In this document: positions 55,622-64,000 of the stretch, in pieces
Numbering within the stretch: the first letter of the stretch is position 1
Layout of the letters: the number at the start of each line of letters is the position of its first letter
Assembly: GCA_016271365.2 (NCBI GenBank)
Contig: JADMNL010000028.1
Coordinates: 52,594,001-52,658,000, forward strand
Length of the DNA: 64,000 bases
Reading direction: 5' to 3'
From: Neoceratodus forsteri
Lineage: Eukaryota > Chordata > Ceratodontiformes > Ceratodontidae
Notes under the pieces: model-generated
Seen by the model: only the letters and a program-made list of their open reading frames with translations
Told to the model about the DNA's origin: nothing
Databases searched by the model: none
Position numbers and translations under genes: made by a program

Positions 55622-58247
55622 TCACATTACCTCTGAGCTGTCCCCATCATCAAATTGTGCCCCTTGTTTTGCACATCTCTTTTTCTGAAAGATGCTACCC
55701 TCTTGGACTTTGTTGATTCCCTTAAGGTATTTGAAAGTTTCTATCATGTCCCCCCTCTCCCTCCTTTCCTCAAGGCTATACATCTTTAGTTCCTTTAGTC
55801 TTTCTTCATATGTCTTCTGATGCAGACCCTGCATCATTTTGGTTGCCATCCTCTGGACAGACTCCACCCTGTCTATGTCTTTGTGGAGATGGGGTATCCA
55901 GAACTGTACACAGTACTCCAGATGTGGTCTTACCAACTGTCTGTACAGAGGGCCAACAACTTCCTGTTTTCTACTGGTGATGCCTCTCCCTGTGCATCCC
56001 AGTATTCCACCAGCCCTCCTTACTGCCTTCTCACATTGCTGGCCCTCCTTTAGGTCATCTGATATGACTACCCCCAGGTCCCTTTCCATTTTTGTTGTTG
56101 TCAGTATCTCAACCCCCATTGTGTACTCTTCCCCTTGGTTTTGTTTCCCAGGTGCATTACTTTGCACTTTTTTGCACTGAATCTAAGTTGCCATACATTT
56201 GACCATTCCTCCAACCTTGCCAAGTCTCTTTTCATCCTTTCAACCCCACCTTGTGTATTAACCCTGTTGCAGGTCTTTGTGTCATCTGCAAAGAGACATA
56301 CTTTCCCTTCCAGTCCCTCTGCAATGTCACTTATAGAGACATTAAAAAGGACCGGTCCCAGTACTGAACCCTGCGGTAGCCCACTAGTAACCCTCCTTTC
56401 TTCACTGTGGACTCCATTTACTATTACCCGCTGTATCCTGTTGTCCAACCAGTGTTTTACCCAGGCTACCACCCTAGAACCCACTCCCACGCTGGCTAAT
56501 TTGTTTATTAATCTTTTGTTCGGGACTGTGTCAAATGCCTTGCTAAAATCTAGGTAGGCCATGTCCACAGCCCCTCCCTGGTTTACTGCTTTGGTCACCC
56601 AGTCAAAGAAATCAATTAGATTTGTCTGACACGACCTTCCTGCTGTGAATCCATGCTGCCTTGGGTCCTGTGCCCCACTGGCCTCTAGGTACGCAATTCT
56701 TTCCTTCAGAAGTGATTCCATCATTTTTCCATCCACTGAGGTCAAACTGACAGGTCTGTAGTTTCCTGCCTCTGTCTTGCTCCCACTTTCGTGAAGGGGA
56801 ATCACATCTGCCCTTCTCCAGTCCTCAGGTACCACCCCATCCTCCCATGATTTATTAAAAAGGGTAGTTAGTGGTGTTACTAGTTCTTCCCTTAGTTCTT
56901 TTGAAATTCTGCTGTGAATCCCATCAGGCCCCATTGCTTTATCCACCTTCAGTTTTAAGAGTTCTTTCAGAACCCTTTCTTCTGCGAAAGGACTAATATC
57001 AACCCCCCATCCAGGTTGCTTCTATTGACCGGATTGGGTATTCCCCCCTGTTTTTCCATTGTGAATACTGAACAGAAGCATTCATTCAGTATTCCTGCTT
57101 TTTCACTGTCGCTGTCTGCCCAACCACCTTCTTCTTCGTTCAGCCTCGGTATCTCTGCCTTAGTCTTTCTTTGCTCCCCAATGTACCTATAAAAGGTTTT
57201 ATCCCGCTTCTTAACCGAGTTGGCTATCTTTTCCTCAGTTTGGGCCTTTGCTATTCTGACTGTCTTACCTGCTTTCTTCTGCTTTAACTGGTACAGTTCT
57301 CTGTCTCCGTCTTTGTTTCCTTATAGTTCCTGAATGCTATCTTTTTTTCCCTTACCTTCCCCATCACTTCTTTTGAGAAACATAGTGTTTTTTTCTTTCA
57401 TTTTGATTTGTTTATTTGCTTCACACAAAGACTTGTTGCCTCTGTGATGGTGTTTTTTATGTTTCCCCATTGTTGTTCCACCCCACCTTCTTGTCTGTTT
57501 GCTAGTGCTTTTCTGCGGCACTCTCCCATTTTGACAAAATCAGCCTTCCTGAAGTCCAATACCTTCACTTTTGTGTGGCTTGACTCTACAGCTAAGTTTA
57601 TTGTGAACCACACTGTTTGGTGGTCGCTTGTTCCCAGATGGCTACCCACTTCAAGATCAGAGATCCTCTCTCCATCCCCATGTGAGAGTACCAGGTCTAA
57701 GATTGCTTTCTCCTGAGTGGGTTCCAAAACTGGCTGTCTGAGGCATGTCCCCTGTAGGGCATCAAAAATGGCTCTGCTCTTGGATGTGGCTGCAGCCAAG
57801 GAGCTCCAGTCAACATCTGGCATATTCAGGTTCCCCCATCAGCAATATCTCCCATTTCTCTGCCATCCCAAGGATGCCTTCTATCATTTCTTTGTCCATT
57901 TCCTCCCTCTGAGATGGGAGTCTTCATACAACCCCTGCGCCTATTGTGGAACCATTTCCTGTCTCCAGGGTGACCCACAGTGCCTCCTCTCCTTCCTGTT
58001 TACCATTTAGTTCTGTTGCTTTTATCCCTTCCCTTCCCTTCCATAGAAATCTCCTCCTCCTCCTCCTTCTTCCCTCTCTTTCCCTCCTGTTGACTGTGTA
58101 CCCTGGTATGTTGACATCCCAGTCATGGTTCTCTGTGTACCATGTTTCTGTGACTGCCACAATATCCAGGCATCCCTCTTCCATCAAGGCCACTATTTCA
58201 GGGAGCTTTTTACCTAGACTAGGGCATTGGTACTCATTACCCTCCAT
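55622..58247 (-). pseudogene. CR1 LINE 3 ORF2: endonuclease and reverse transcriptase
   Basis: Endonuclease: DIVAVTETWYTENHDW (about 58165-58120), PDVDWSSL (57823) and the SDHQTVWF box (about 57615). RT: a 281-codon open frame (56946-56101) holds KAMGPDGIH, EDWRRADVIPLHESG, NYRPVSLTSVDGKMMESLLK, MAYLDFSKAFDTVP, GLPQGSVLGPVLFN and the intact catalytic FADDTKTCN. The C-terminal frame (56167-55622) holds RDLGVVISDDLKEGQQCEKA, YEERLKELKMYSLEERRERG and FKYLKGIN. Only a few frameshifts separate these blocks, the main ones at about 56105, 57000-57400 and 58030. Confidence 0.92.
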
Positions 58248-58428
58248 TTTTTATGGCTTTATTTCTTTTGCCCCATTCCTGTCCCTACTGCCTTTGTCTT
58301 TTTCTCCATTTACCCCAGCTCTTCTCCCTATCGACTGCTCTATTTTAGTATTTACCTCACTAATTACCCTGATTTTTTGGGCGGGGGACTAGGATTTCCC
58401 TTCTCCTCTTCAGTGCCTCCCCCCTTGG

Positions 58429-59340
58429 CTAGTTTAAATGCTTGCCACTGAAGCATTTAAACCTATCACTCAGGATCTTGGTTTCCCTCCAGGACAGATG
58501 CAGACCATCGTGCCTGTATAGGCCTGCACCCCTCCAGGTGGAGCCCCAGTCCCCAATGAAACCAAATCCCTGAGCTCTGCACCAGCTTTTCAACCAGTCG
58601 TTGAATCCCATGGTGTGGAGTGCCCTAGCCTCATTCATGCCATAGACAGGTAGCACTTTCGAGAAAGTTACTGTGTGTGCTACTTGTCTAAGGCCTCTCC
58701 CCAACTCCACAAACTCCTGCTGCACTGCTCTGATGCAATTCTCAGCCAAGTCATTCATTCCTAGGTGGATAATGACATCCAGCTCCCCCCCCCTTGCTGC
58801 TGCCACGGTCCTGAGGATTCATTTCCTGTCCCTCCAAGCCTTGGCGCCGGGCAGGCACCTTACCTCCCTTTGCCCTCCCTCCCCCCCAGTTCTCCCCCAA
58901 CAAGTGAGTCCCCACCAGGGTTGTTTCCTTCCCTATGGGGTCCTGGGCCACCCTCCTGTGGTTCTCCATTGTGGAAGTTCCCATCATCCTCCTTGCTCTC
59001 CACTGCAGGTGCCTCCAGAGAGGAACCATGCTTCACCAGAGTGGCGAATGAATTGTGGAGAGGCACAACTGGAAGGATGCACCTCTGTTCCACCACCCTC
59101 ACCCTCCCTGAGCCCACCATGGTCCAACCACTCCTCTTTCTTGGCAACTTCTGAGGTAGTGGCTGTGGCCTGGGTGGTCCCTGGGAGGACGAGTAGATTT
59201 CCTGAATCCTTGCCAGGTCAGCATGGAGAGGAACAACCTCCTCCCTCAGACCACAGAGGTGCCTGCAAATAAGGCAGCAACACAGTTTCCAGAATGTCTC
59301 CCAGAAAACTGCTACTTCACAGCCAGTGCATTGCACCACT
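58429..59340 (-). pseudogene. CR1 LINE 3 ORF1 with SGNH esterase
   Basis: The 58806-58429 frame shows DVIIHLGMNDLAEN (block III, Asn kept), then VTFSKVLPVYGMN and the catalytic DGLHLSW (Asp-x-x-His) near 58505. The N-terminal part (59348-58860 frame) has LREEVVPLHADLARIQEI, the coiled-coil segment of this ORF. Block I (GDS) lies at the junction of the two frames and is frameshifted. Confidence 0.8.
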
Positions 59341-59377
59341 CCCCACATATCTGTGTCCCTTCCTGTAACAGATGCTT

Positions 59378-59549
59378 TTCAAACAGCATGAAGTCTTGCT
59401 GTATTCTGACAAATTGCAGTGATGTCCAACCTTTGAACTGCCCTGGAGATGAAAGAGTTAACTTTCCATGCCAGGCATGGAACGCTGAGCTAGAGCTCAG
59501 TTGAGACTCTGTCTGTTGCTGTTTGAACTCAAATCGTCAGATTCTTTAC
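59378..59549 (+). repeat. DIRS copy 3 5' inverted terminal repeat
   Basis: Inverted match to 6762-6918 of copy 1, with shared dyad TCCATGCCAGGCATGGA and GCTGTTTGAACTCAAATCGT. The first 17 bp are specific to the 5' end and reappear in the internal complementary regions. Confidence 0.85.
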
Positions 59550-59936
59550 TCCGCCTCACTGAACAGTCGCTCCGGAGATTTTCTCCTTTGCTCGGTTCAA
59601 CTTGTTGGTTAAAGTACCATTTTTCTCGGTTTTCAACCGAATTTAAACCATAACCTACCAGTTCAGTCTCTGCCTCTGGTTTCGTCAGTACTAGATAGGC
59701 TTATTTTTGTTGTTTTTTCTGTGTGGAACTTGTAAACATGGGATCGGTTCGGTTTGAACCGATCAGGTTGTTCAAAAAAGTTTATTCTGCTTTTAGAGTG
59801 TGGTAACCGGTCCTTATCGTTTCTAAAAAAAACGGATTTTATTACTTTTTTCCACGACCCCTAACACGCTCAGGAACCGATAAGGGTGTCTTGCCTGGTG
59901 GATTGCCGAAAAAAGGGTACGTTTTGTGGACTGGTC
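59550..59936 (+). other. DIRS copy 3 5' leader
   Basis: Non-coding leader before the gag ATG, with repeated GGTTCGGTT/AACCGA words such as 59755-59768. Confidence 0.6.
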
Positions 59937-61403
59937 ATGTCTGAGAAACCAAAGAAAACCGGGCCCACTGGGTTTCAACACTGTAGTGTGTGTAGGGAAG
60001 TCTTTGCTAAGGCTGATCCCACACCACCTCGTTATTGTCTGGGGTTTGGCCACCTCGATTCAGACTGCCAGATTTGTAAAAATTTTCCTGCAGCTACCCT
60101 GGAAAACAGAGTTGGTAGGCTCAGGGAAAGGGAGGCCAAGAAGTCCGCTGACCCGGATGGCCAGCCCGGTTCGGTTCCAACCGAACCGGAGGAAGTGCCC
60201 TCTGACCAGGGCGAAACTTCTTCGGGCAAAAGGAGAACCGACTCCTCAGAGTCAGTTCCGGTTAAAAGAACAAGAAGGGATAAATAAGCCGGTGCGGGTC
60301 CACTAGTTCTTTCTCCGACCGCTGATGAACTCGCCAAAGCGATAAGCATTGTTCAGTCGCTATCTCCGGTTCCGACCGAACCGGCACCATTAGGACGGCA
60401 CTCGGTTCGGTCAGTTCCCCTGGTTCCAGATTATAATTTAGAGGATTTTTATGAACCGGAGGAGGAGGAGGAAGGAGAGTATGAGGATAGTGAGGGTGAT
60501 TACGAAAGTCTGGATGTGCCCATTGGCCCGGACATCTCCCGAGACAGACCTTCAGGAGTGTCTCCTCCTAGGCTTTCTGAGTCCCCTTCCCATTTTATGT
60601 TCTACAAAAAAGTGGCTGAAACTCTTCAGCTTCCTGTGGAATAAGCTGTGGATGACCAGAAGGAGCCTGACTATGTTGAAATGATGGATATCCCAGAGTC
60701 CAGGAGGCTGTCTGTTTCCCTTCATAAGTCCTTTGGGAAACAGACAATAAACATTTTAAAGGCTCCTAATTCTATACCTCCTGTGGACAAGAGAATGGAC
60801 AAGAGGTATACTCTCTCAGGCTCAGATATGGAGTTCCTTACCCAGCAATGCAGCCAGGTTGGAGTAGTGCAGGCTGCAGCCTGTGATAAGGCAAATATAC
60901 CCTTGGCTTCACACACCCCAAATAAGGACTCCAGGAGGATTGATGCCAAGGCAAAGAAACAGTACATGGCAGCATCTTTGGGACTCAGGCAGGCTAATTA
61001 TATGGCCTATACAGCTAGATATCAGAAATCTAGATGGGACACTGTAATGGCTTTCACTAAACAGGTCCCTGGACAGCTTTCCAAGGAGCTGGAGCAGGTG
61101 GCTAAAGATGGTATTGAGGCATCCAAGGTGAAATTCCATGCTGCAGTGGACTCCAATGATGTTTCATCTAGAGTCATAGCTACATCTGTGGCCCTTCATA
61201 GGATGGCTTGGCTCAGATGTACTAGCCTGTCTCAGGATACCCAAACTAAGGCCATGGATTTTCCTGTTGTGGGTAATTCTCTGTTTGGGGAGCAAACAGA
61301 GAACTACATGAAGAAAATGGATGAATACGGGACCACCTACAGGAGTGCTCAGGCCAAGGAAAGGCAAGCCACTCCTCAGAGGCAGGAGCAGGCCTTTTCA
61401 TAG
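59937..61403 (+). pseudogene. DIRS copy 3 gag-like protein, two in-frame stops
   Basis: One reading frame runs from ATG 59937 to 61403, interrupted only by TAA at 60285-60287 and TAA at 60642-60644. N-terminal Cys/His cluster: CSVCREVFAKAD, YCLGFGHLDSDCQICKNF. Acidic middle: FYEPEEEEEGEYEDSEGDYE. C-terminal part: GVVQAAACDKANIPL, KKQYMAASLGLRQANYMAYT, RMAWLRCTSLSQDTQTKAM and FGEQTENYMKKMDEYGTTY. A frameshift near 61390 ends it early; the RG-rich tail continues in another frame (FLRGRGRW at about 61450). The choice of ATG matches the MSEKPK start of copy 2. Confidence 0.88.
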
Positions 61404-61603
61404 GCCTTTCTACCAAGCCCAGGCCTCCTCTTCTGCTTATGCTCATAGGGGGTTCTTGAGAGGCAGAGGCAGATGGAGTACAAGCAGGCCTGCTTCCACC
61501 CCTCAGCATAAAGCCCCTGGTAAACAGGCACCCTGATGGGTTTGCCAGGGCTGATTCTCCACCACCTGTAGGGGGCAGGCTGGCTTACTTTGTCCAGGAC
61601 TGG

Positions 61604-62620
61604 ATGTCTTTAACATCAGACAAATGGGTCCTGGAAGTAGTAAGCCAGGGGCTGGTTCTCAGCTTCAAAAGATTTCCAAAGATGAGAACCAGATCCTTTC
61701 CACCTGCAAATCCTTCAGAGGCACTTGCCCTGGAGGCAGAGGTCTCTTCCCTCTTGGCTCTCAGAGCCATAGAGAGGGTTCCACCCCTACACAAAGGGAA
61801 AGGATTGTACTCCAGGTACTTCCTAACTCCCTAAAAGACAGGAGAATGGTGGCCCGTCCTGGATCTCAGATATTTAAACAAGCACCTTTTAAAGCCAAAG
61901 TTCAAAATGGTGACTCTGGGAATAATTCTACCCTCTCTAAGGCCAGGGGACTGACTAGTCTCCCTGGACCTCAAGGATGCCTATTTCCATATTCTCATCA
62001 GAAGCTCCCACCAAATGTACCTCAGGTTCGAGCTGCCCTCAGGCCACTACCAATTCAGAGCAATGCCCTTCTGCCTAACTTCTGCTCCAAGGGTGTTCAC
62101 AAAATGCCTGGCAGTAGTAGTTGCCTTCCTAAGGAGAAAAAGGATCTCCATAATTCCATACTTGGGTGACTGGCTCATAGTAGGCCAGTCTCCAGACCAA
62201 GTCAAGTCACACCTACAGATAACTCAGCAACTGCTCACTTCTCTAGGTTTCCTTCTGAATCTTTCAAAGTCAGTTCTAGAGCCTGTGCAACTCCTCACCT
62301 TCATAGGGGCAGAGCTGGATACAGTAAAAGCAAGAGCCTTCCTTCCCCTGGATAGGGCAAGGACCCTTATCTCACTGGCCTCTTCATTCACCCTCCAGGT
62401 GTCTCGACCAGCAAGGCATTTTCTGCAACTCCTGGGACACATGGCTGCCTCTACAGCAGTGGTGCGGGGAGCAAGATTTCAAATGAGGGATATTCAGTTC
62501 CACTTCAGAGCCTTTTGGTCTCAGAAAAGGGACCCTCTGACCAAACTAATTCCAGTGACTCGAATACCTGATCCAGGCATTACAGTGGTGGCTGGATCAG
62601 GACAATCTAAGACAGGGAGT
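61604..62620 (+). pseudogene. DIRS copy 3 reverse transcriptase
   Basis: One frame, with in-frame stops TAA at 61832-61834 and TGA at 61952-61954 (Trp in copy 2). Blocks: EWWPVLDLRYLNKHLLKPKF, LVSLDLKDAYFHILI, LRFELPSGHYQFRAMPF and LTSAPRVFTKCLAVVV. The catalytic box reads YLGDW where copy 2 has YLDDW, so one of the two metal-binding Asp residues is lost. The tail with FIGAELDTVKARAFLPLDRA follows. Confidence 0.9.
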
Positions 62621-63010
62621 TCCTTTTGTCACTTAGTCTCATTCTCTAATCCTTACTACAGATGCCTCCCTCTTGGGGTGGGAAGCACACTTGGGACACC
62701 TGACCACCCAAGGGTTGTGGTCTCCTCAGGAATCTCTGCTTCACATCAATCTATTAGAACTCAGAGCAGTGTTTCTAGCACTTCAAGCTTTTTCCAAGTC
62801 TGTTCAGAACAAAGTAGTTCAGATCAGGACAGACAATACCACCACAATGTGGTATATCAACAAGCAAGAGGGCACTCGGTCTATGGCCTTGTGCACAGAG
62901 GCAATGAAGTTATGGTTTCTGGCCTATTCCCTGAACACCTCTCTTACAGCAGTACACCTCCCAGGCAAGGACAATGCCCTGGAGGATGGTCTCAGCAGGA
63001 TATCTCAGGG
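62600..63010 (+). pseudogene. DIRS copy 3 RNase H
   Basis: In the frame shifted relative to RT: TTDASLLGWEAH (about 62655), LLELRAVFLALQAF, IRTDNTTTMWYINKQ, VHLPGKDNALED. The three acidic residues are present. A TAG at about 62634 lies just before the domain. Confidence 0.88.
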
Positions 63011-64000
63011 CCATCACGAATGGTTCTTGTATCCCCTGGTTTTGAAGGTGATCTTCTCCAGATGGGGCACCCCACAAATAGATCTTTTTGCAGCCCCAGA
63101 CAATCACCAACTTCCTCTCTTCTGCTGCAGGCCCCCAGTGTTGGGCTCAGTCCCCCTGGATGCCCTAGTTCTCAATTGGGAAGGGAAGTTCCTTTATGCT
63201 TTTCCCCACTTCCCTGTCCTGTTCAAGGTGTTACTCAAAATCAGGTCTCACCCCTGCAAGGCGATTCTGATTGCTCCAGACTGGGCCAGGCAGCCCTGGT
63301 ACCCTCTCTTGTTGTCCTTAGCAGTCCACCTTCCCCTATCTCTTCCCAGGAATTACAACGTATTAACGTGCTCAGGGGAGGGTTTGGTACCCGAATCTCA
63401 AATCTCTCAATCTCAAGGCCTGGCTCTTGAAGAGTTAGAGTTTGCTGATTTGCATCTCTCTCAAGGTGTTATGGATATCCTAAAGGCTTCTCGGAAGCCT
63501 TCCACCAGAAACACTTACAACTCCAAGTGGAAGAGGTTTTCCTTATGGTGCTCTGGAAAGCATATTTCCCCAGAATCGGCTGACTTACCTACAGTCCTGG
63601 ATTATATGGTCCACTTAAACACCTTGAGGCTGAGACCAGCTACCCTAAAAGTGCATCTGGCAGCTGTGTCTGCTTTCTTATCAGCAGGTAAGCCCTCTTC
63701 TCTTTCAGCTCATCCGGTATTCTCCAAGTTTTTCAAGGGGTTGCTTCATACCTACCCTCCATTCAGGGACGCTGCCCCTGCCTGGAATCTTAATGTTTGC
63801 ATTGCTCAGTTTGTGCAACCCCCTTTGAGCCTTTGTCTTCAGCAGAGCTTAAGTACTTGACTTGGAAAACTGTGTTTCTGGTAGCCATCACTTCTGCCAG
63901 ATGCATAAGTGAATTACAAGCCTTGCCAGTGGAGCCTGATTTTATCTCCTTTCATAGAGACAAGGTGGTCCTCAGGACTAACAGGAAGTTCTTGCCTAAG
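63011..64000 (+). pseudogene. DIRS copy 3 tyrosine recombinase, N-terminal part
   Basis: The core-binding region is open to 63860: IAPDWARQPWYP, LEFADLHLSQGVMDILKASR, NTYNSKWKRFSLWCSGKHIS and LDYMVHL. After a frameshift near 63835 the catalytic domain begins: LKYLTWKTVFLVAITSAR then CISELQALPVEPDFI. The residue before ISEL is Cys (TGC), where copy 1 has Arg in SARRISE; this is the first catalytic Arg of the family. The rest lies beyond the window. Confidence 0.88.

Larger units (their letters stand above)
55394..59377 (-). mobile_element. CR1-clade LINE 3, least degraded, cut by DIRS copy 3
   Basis: A minus-strand LINE of about 4 kb. The 3' edge lies beside unit C (CATGGAAACATTGAATG, a decayed CR1 tail). 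ORF2 and ORF1 follow toward higher coordinates. The 5' part stops at 59377, where the DIRS 5' terminal repeat begins. It is the best preserved CR1 here and the same subfamily as CR1 LINE 2. Confidence 0.92.
59378..64000 (+). mobile_element. DIRS-type retrotransposon copy 3, 5' portion, first subfamily
   Basis: Runs from its 5' terminus (TTC at 59378-59380, then AAACAGCATGAAGTCTTGC) past the window end, inside the recombinase gene. It is the same subfamily as copy 1, with which it overlaps for about 1.7 kb (62290-64000 against 1-1700) at high similarity. It was inserted into the 5' part of CR1 LINE 3. Order: 5' repeat, leader, gag, RT, RNase H, recombinase. Confidence 0.94.

Noticed and set aside
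1..64000. Endogenous retrovirus or LTR retrotransposon
   Set aside because: RT and RNase H are present, but with the YLDDW box, a tyrosine recombinase and inverted repeats. No LTRs, protease or DDE integrase were seen, so these are DIRS elements.
1..64000. tRNA or rRNA genes and tRNA-derived SINEs
   Set aside because: I found no cloverleaf or paired A/B box arrangement convincing enough to report.

Overview
The window is vertebrate nuclear DNA made almost entirely of transposable elements. It carries two subfamilies of DIRS-type tyrosine-recombinase retrotransposons, several CR1-clade LINEs, a Tc1-like transposon, two copies of a poly(A)-tailed retroposon, a hAT-like MITE, foldback elements and a satellite block. 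CR1, DIRS and Tc1 elements together fit a large-genome amphibian (for example a caecilian) or a turtle-like reptile; the sequence alone does not settle which. I recognise no intact host gene. Every element-encoded protein is broken by stops, frameshifts or truncation, so these entries are pseudogenes.

Layout. 1-6962: 3' part of a + strand DIRS element (RT tail, RNase H, tyrosine recombinase, internal complementary region, 3' inverted repeat), split by a 4.2 kb CR1 at 2241-6434. 6963-8210: a possible minus-strand 3'-terminal exon with a poly(A) signal, interrupted by a retroposon with perfect 13-bp target-site duplications. 8215-8560: a small foldback element. From 8371 to 55393 one segment with a core of about 10.8 kb occurs three times head to tail: A 8371-20750, B 20751-35842, C 35843-55393. 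Each unit holds, in order, a minus-strand CR1 ORF1/endonuclease fragment, a spacer ending in an exon-like 27-nt island, a longer minus-strand CR1 fragment, a second spacer, a 1.7 kb foldback element with a large palindrome and a minisatellite, a third spacer and a CR1 3'-end fragment.

The three units differ mainly by later insertions. A carries a Tc1-like element (9884-11485). B carries a CR1 (22096-26365). C carries a 3.3 kb foldback/satellite element (42275-45611), a 190-bp MITE (47501-47690), a retroposon (47910-48516) and a complete minus-strand DIRS of the second subfamily (48517-54216). Unit C is then cut by a CR1 (55394-59377). That CR1 is interrupted by the 5' part of a + strand DIRS of the first subfamily (59378 to the window end).

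The strongest observations are four. The triplication junction maps to the apex of a palindrome. The complete DIRS sits inside one copy of a retroposon's target-site duplication. The C-specific foldback element carries a roughly 300-bp satellite with an apparent three-unit higher-order period. The unit-borne foldback element resembles Foldback/Galileo-type transposons.
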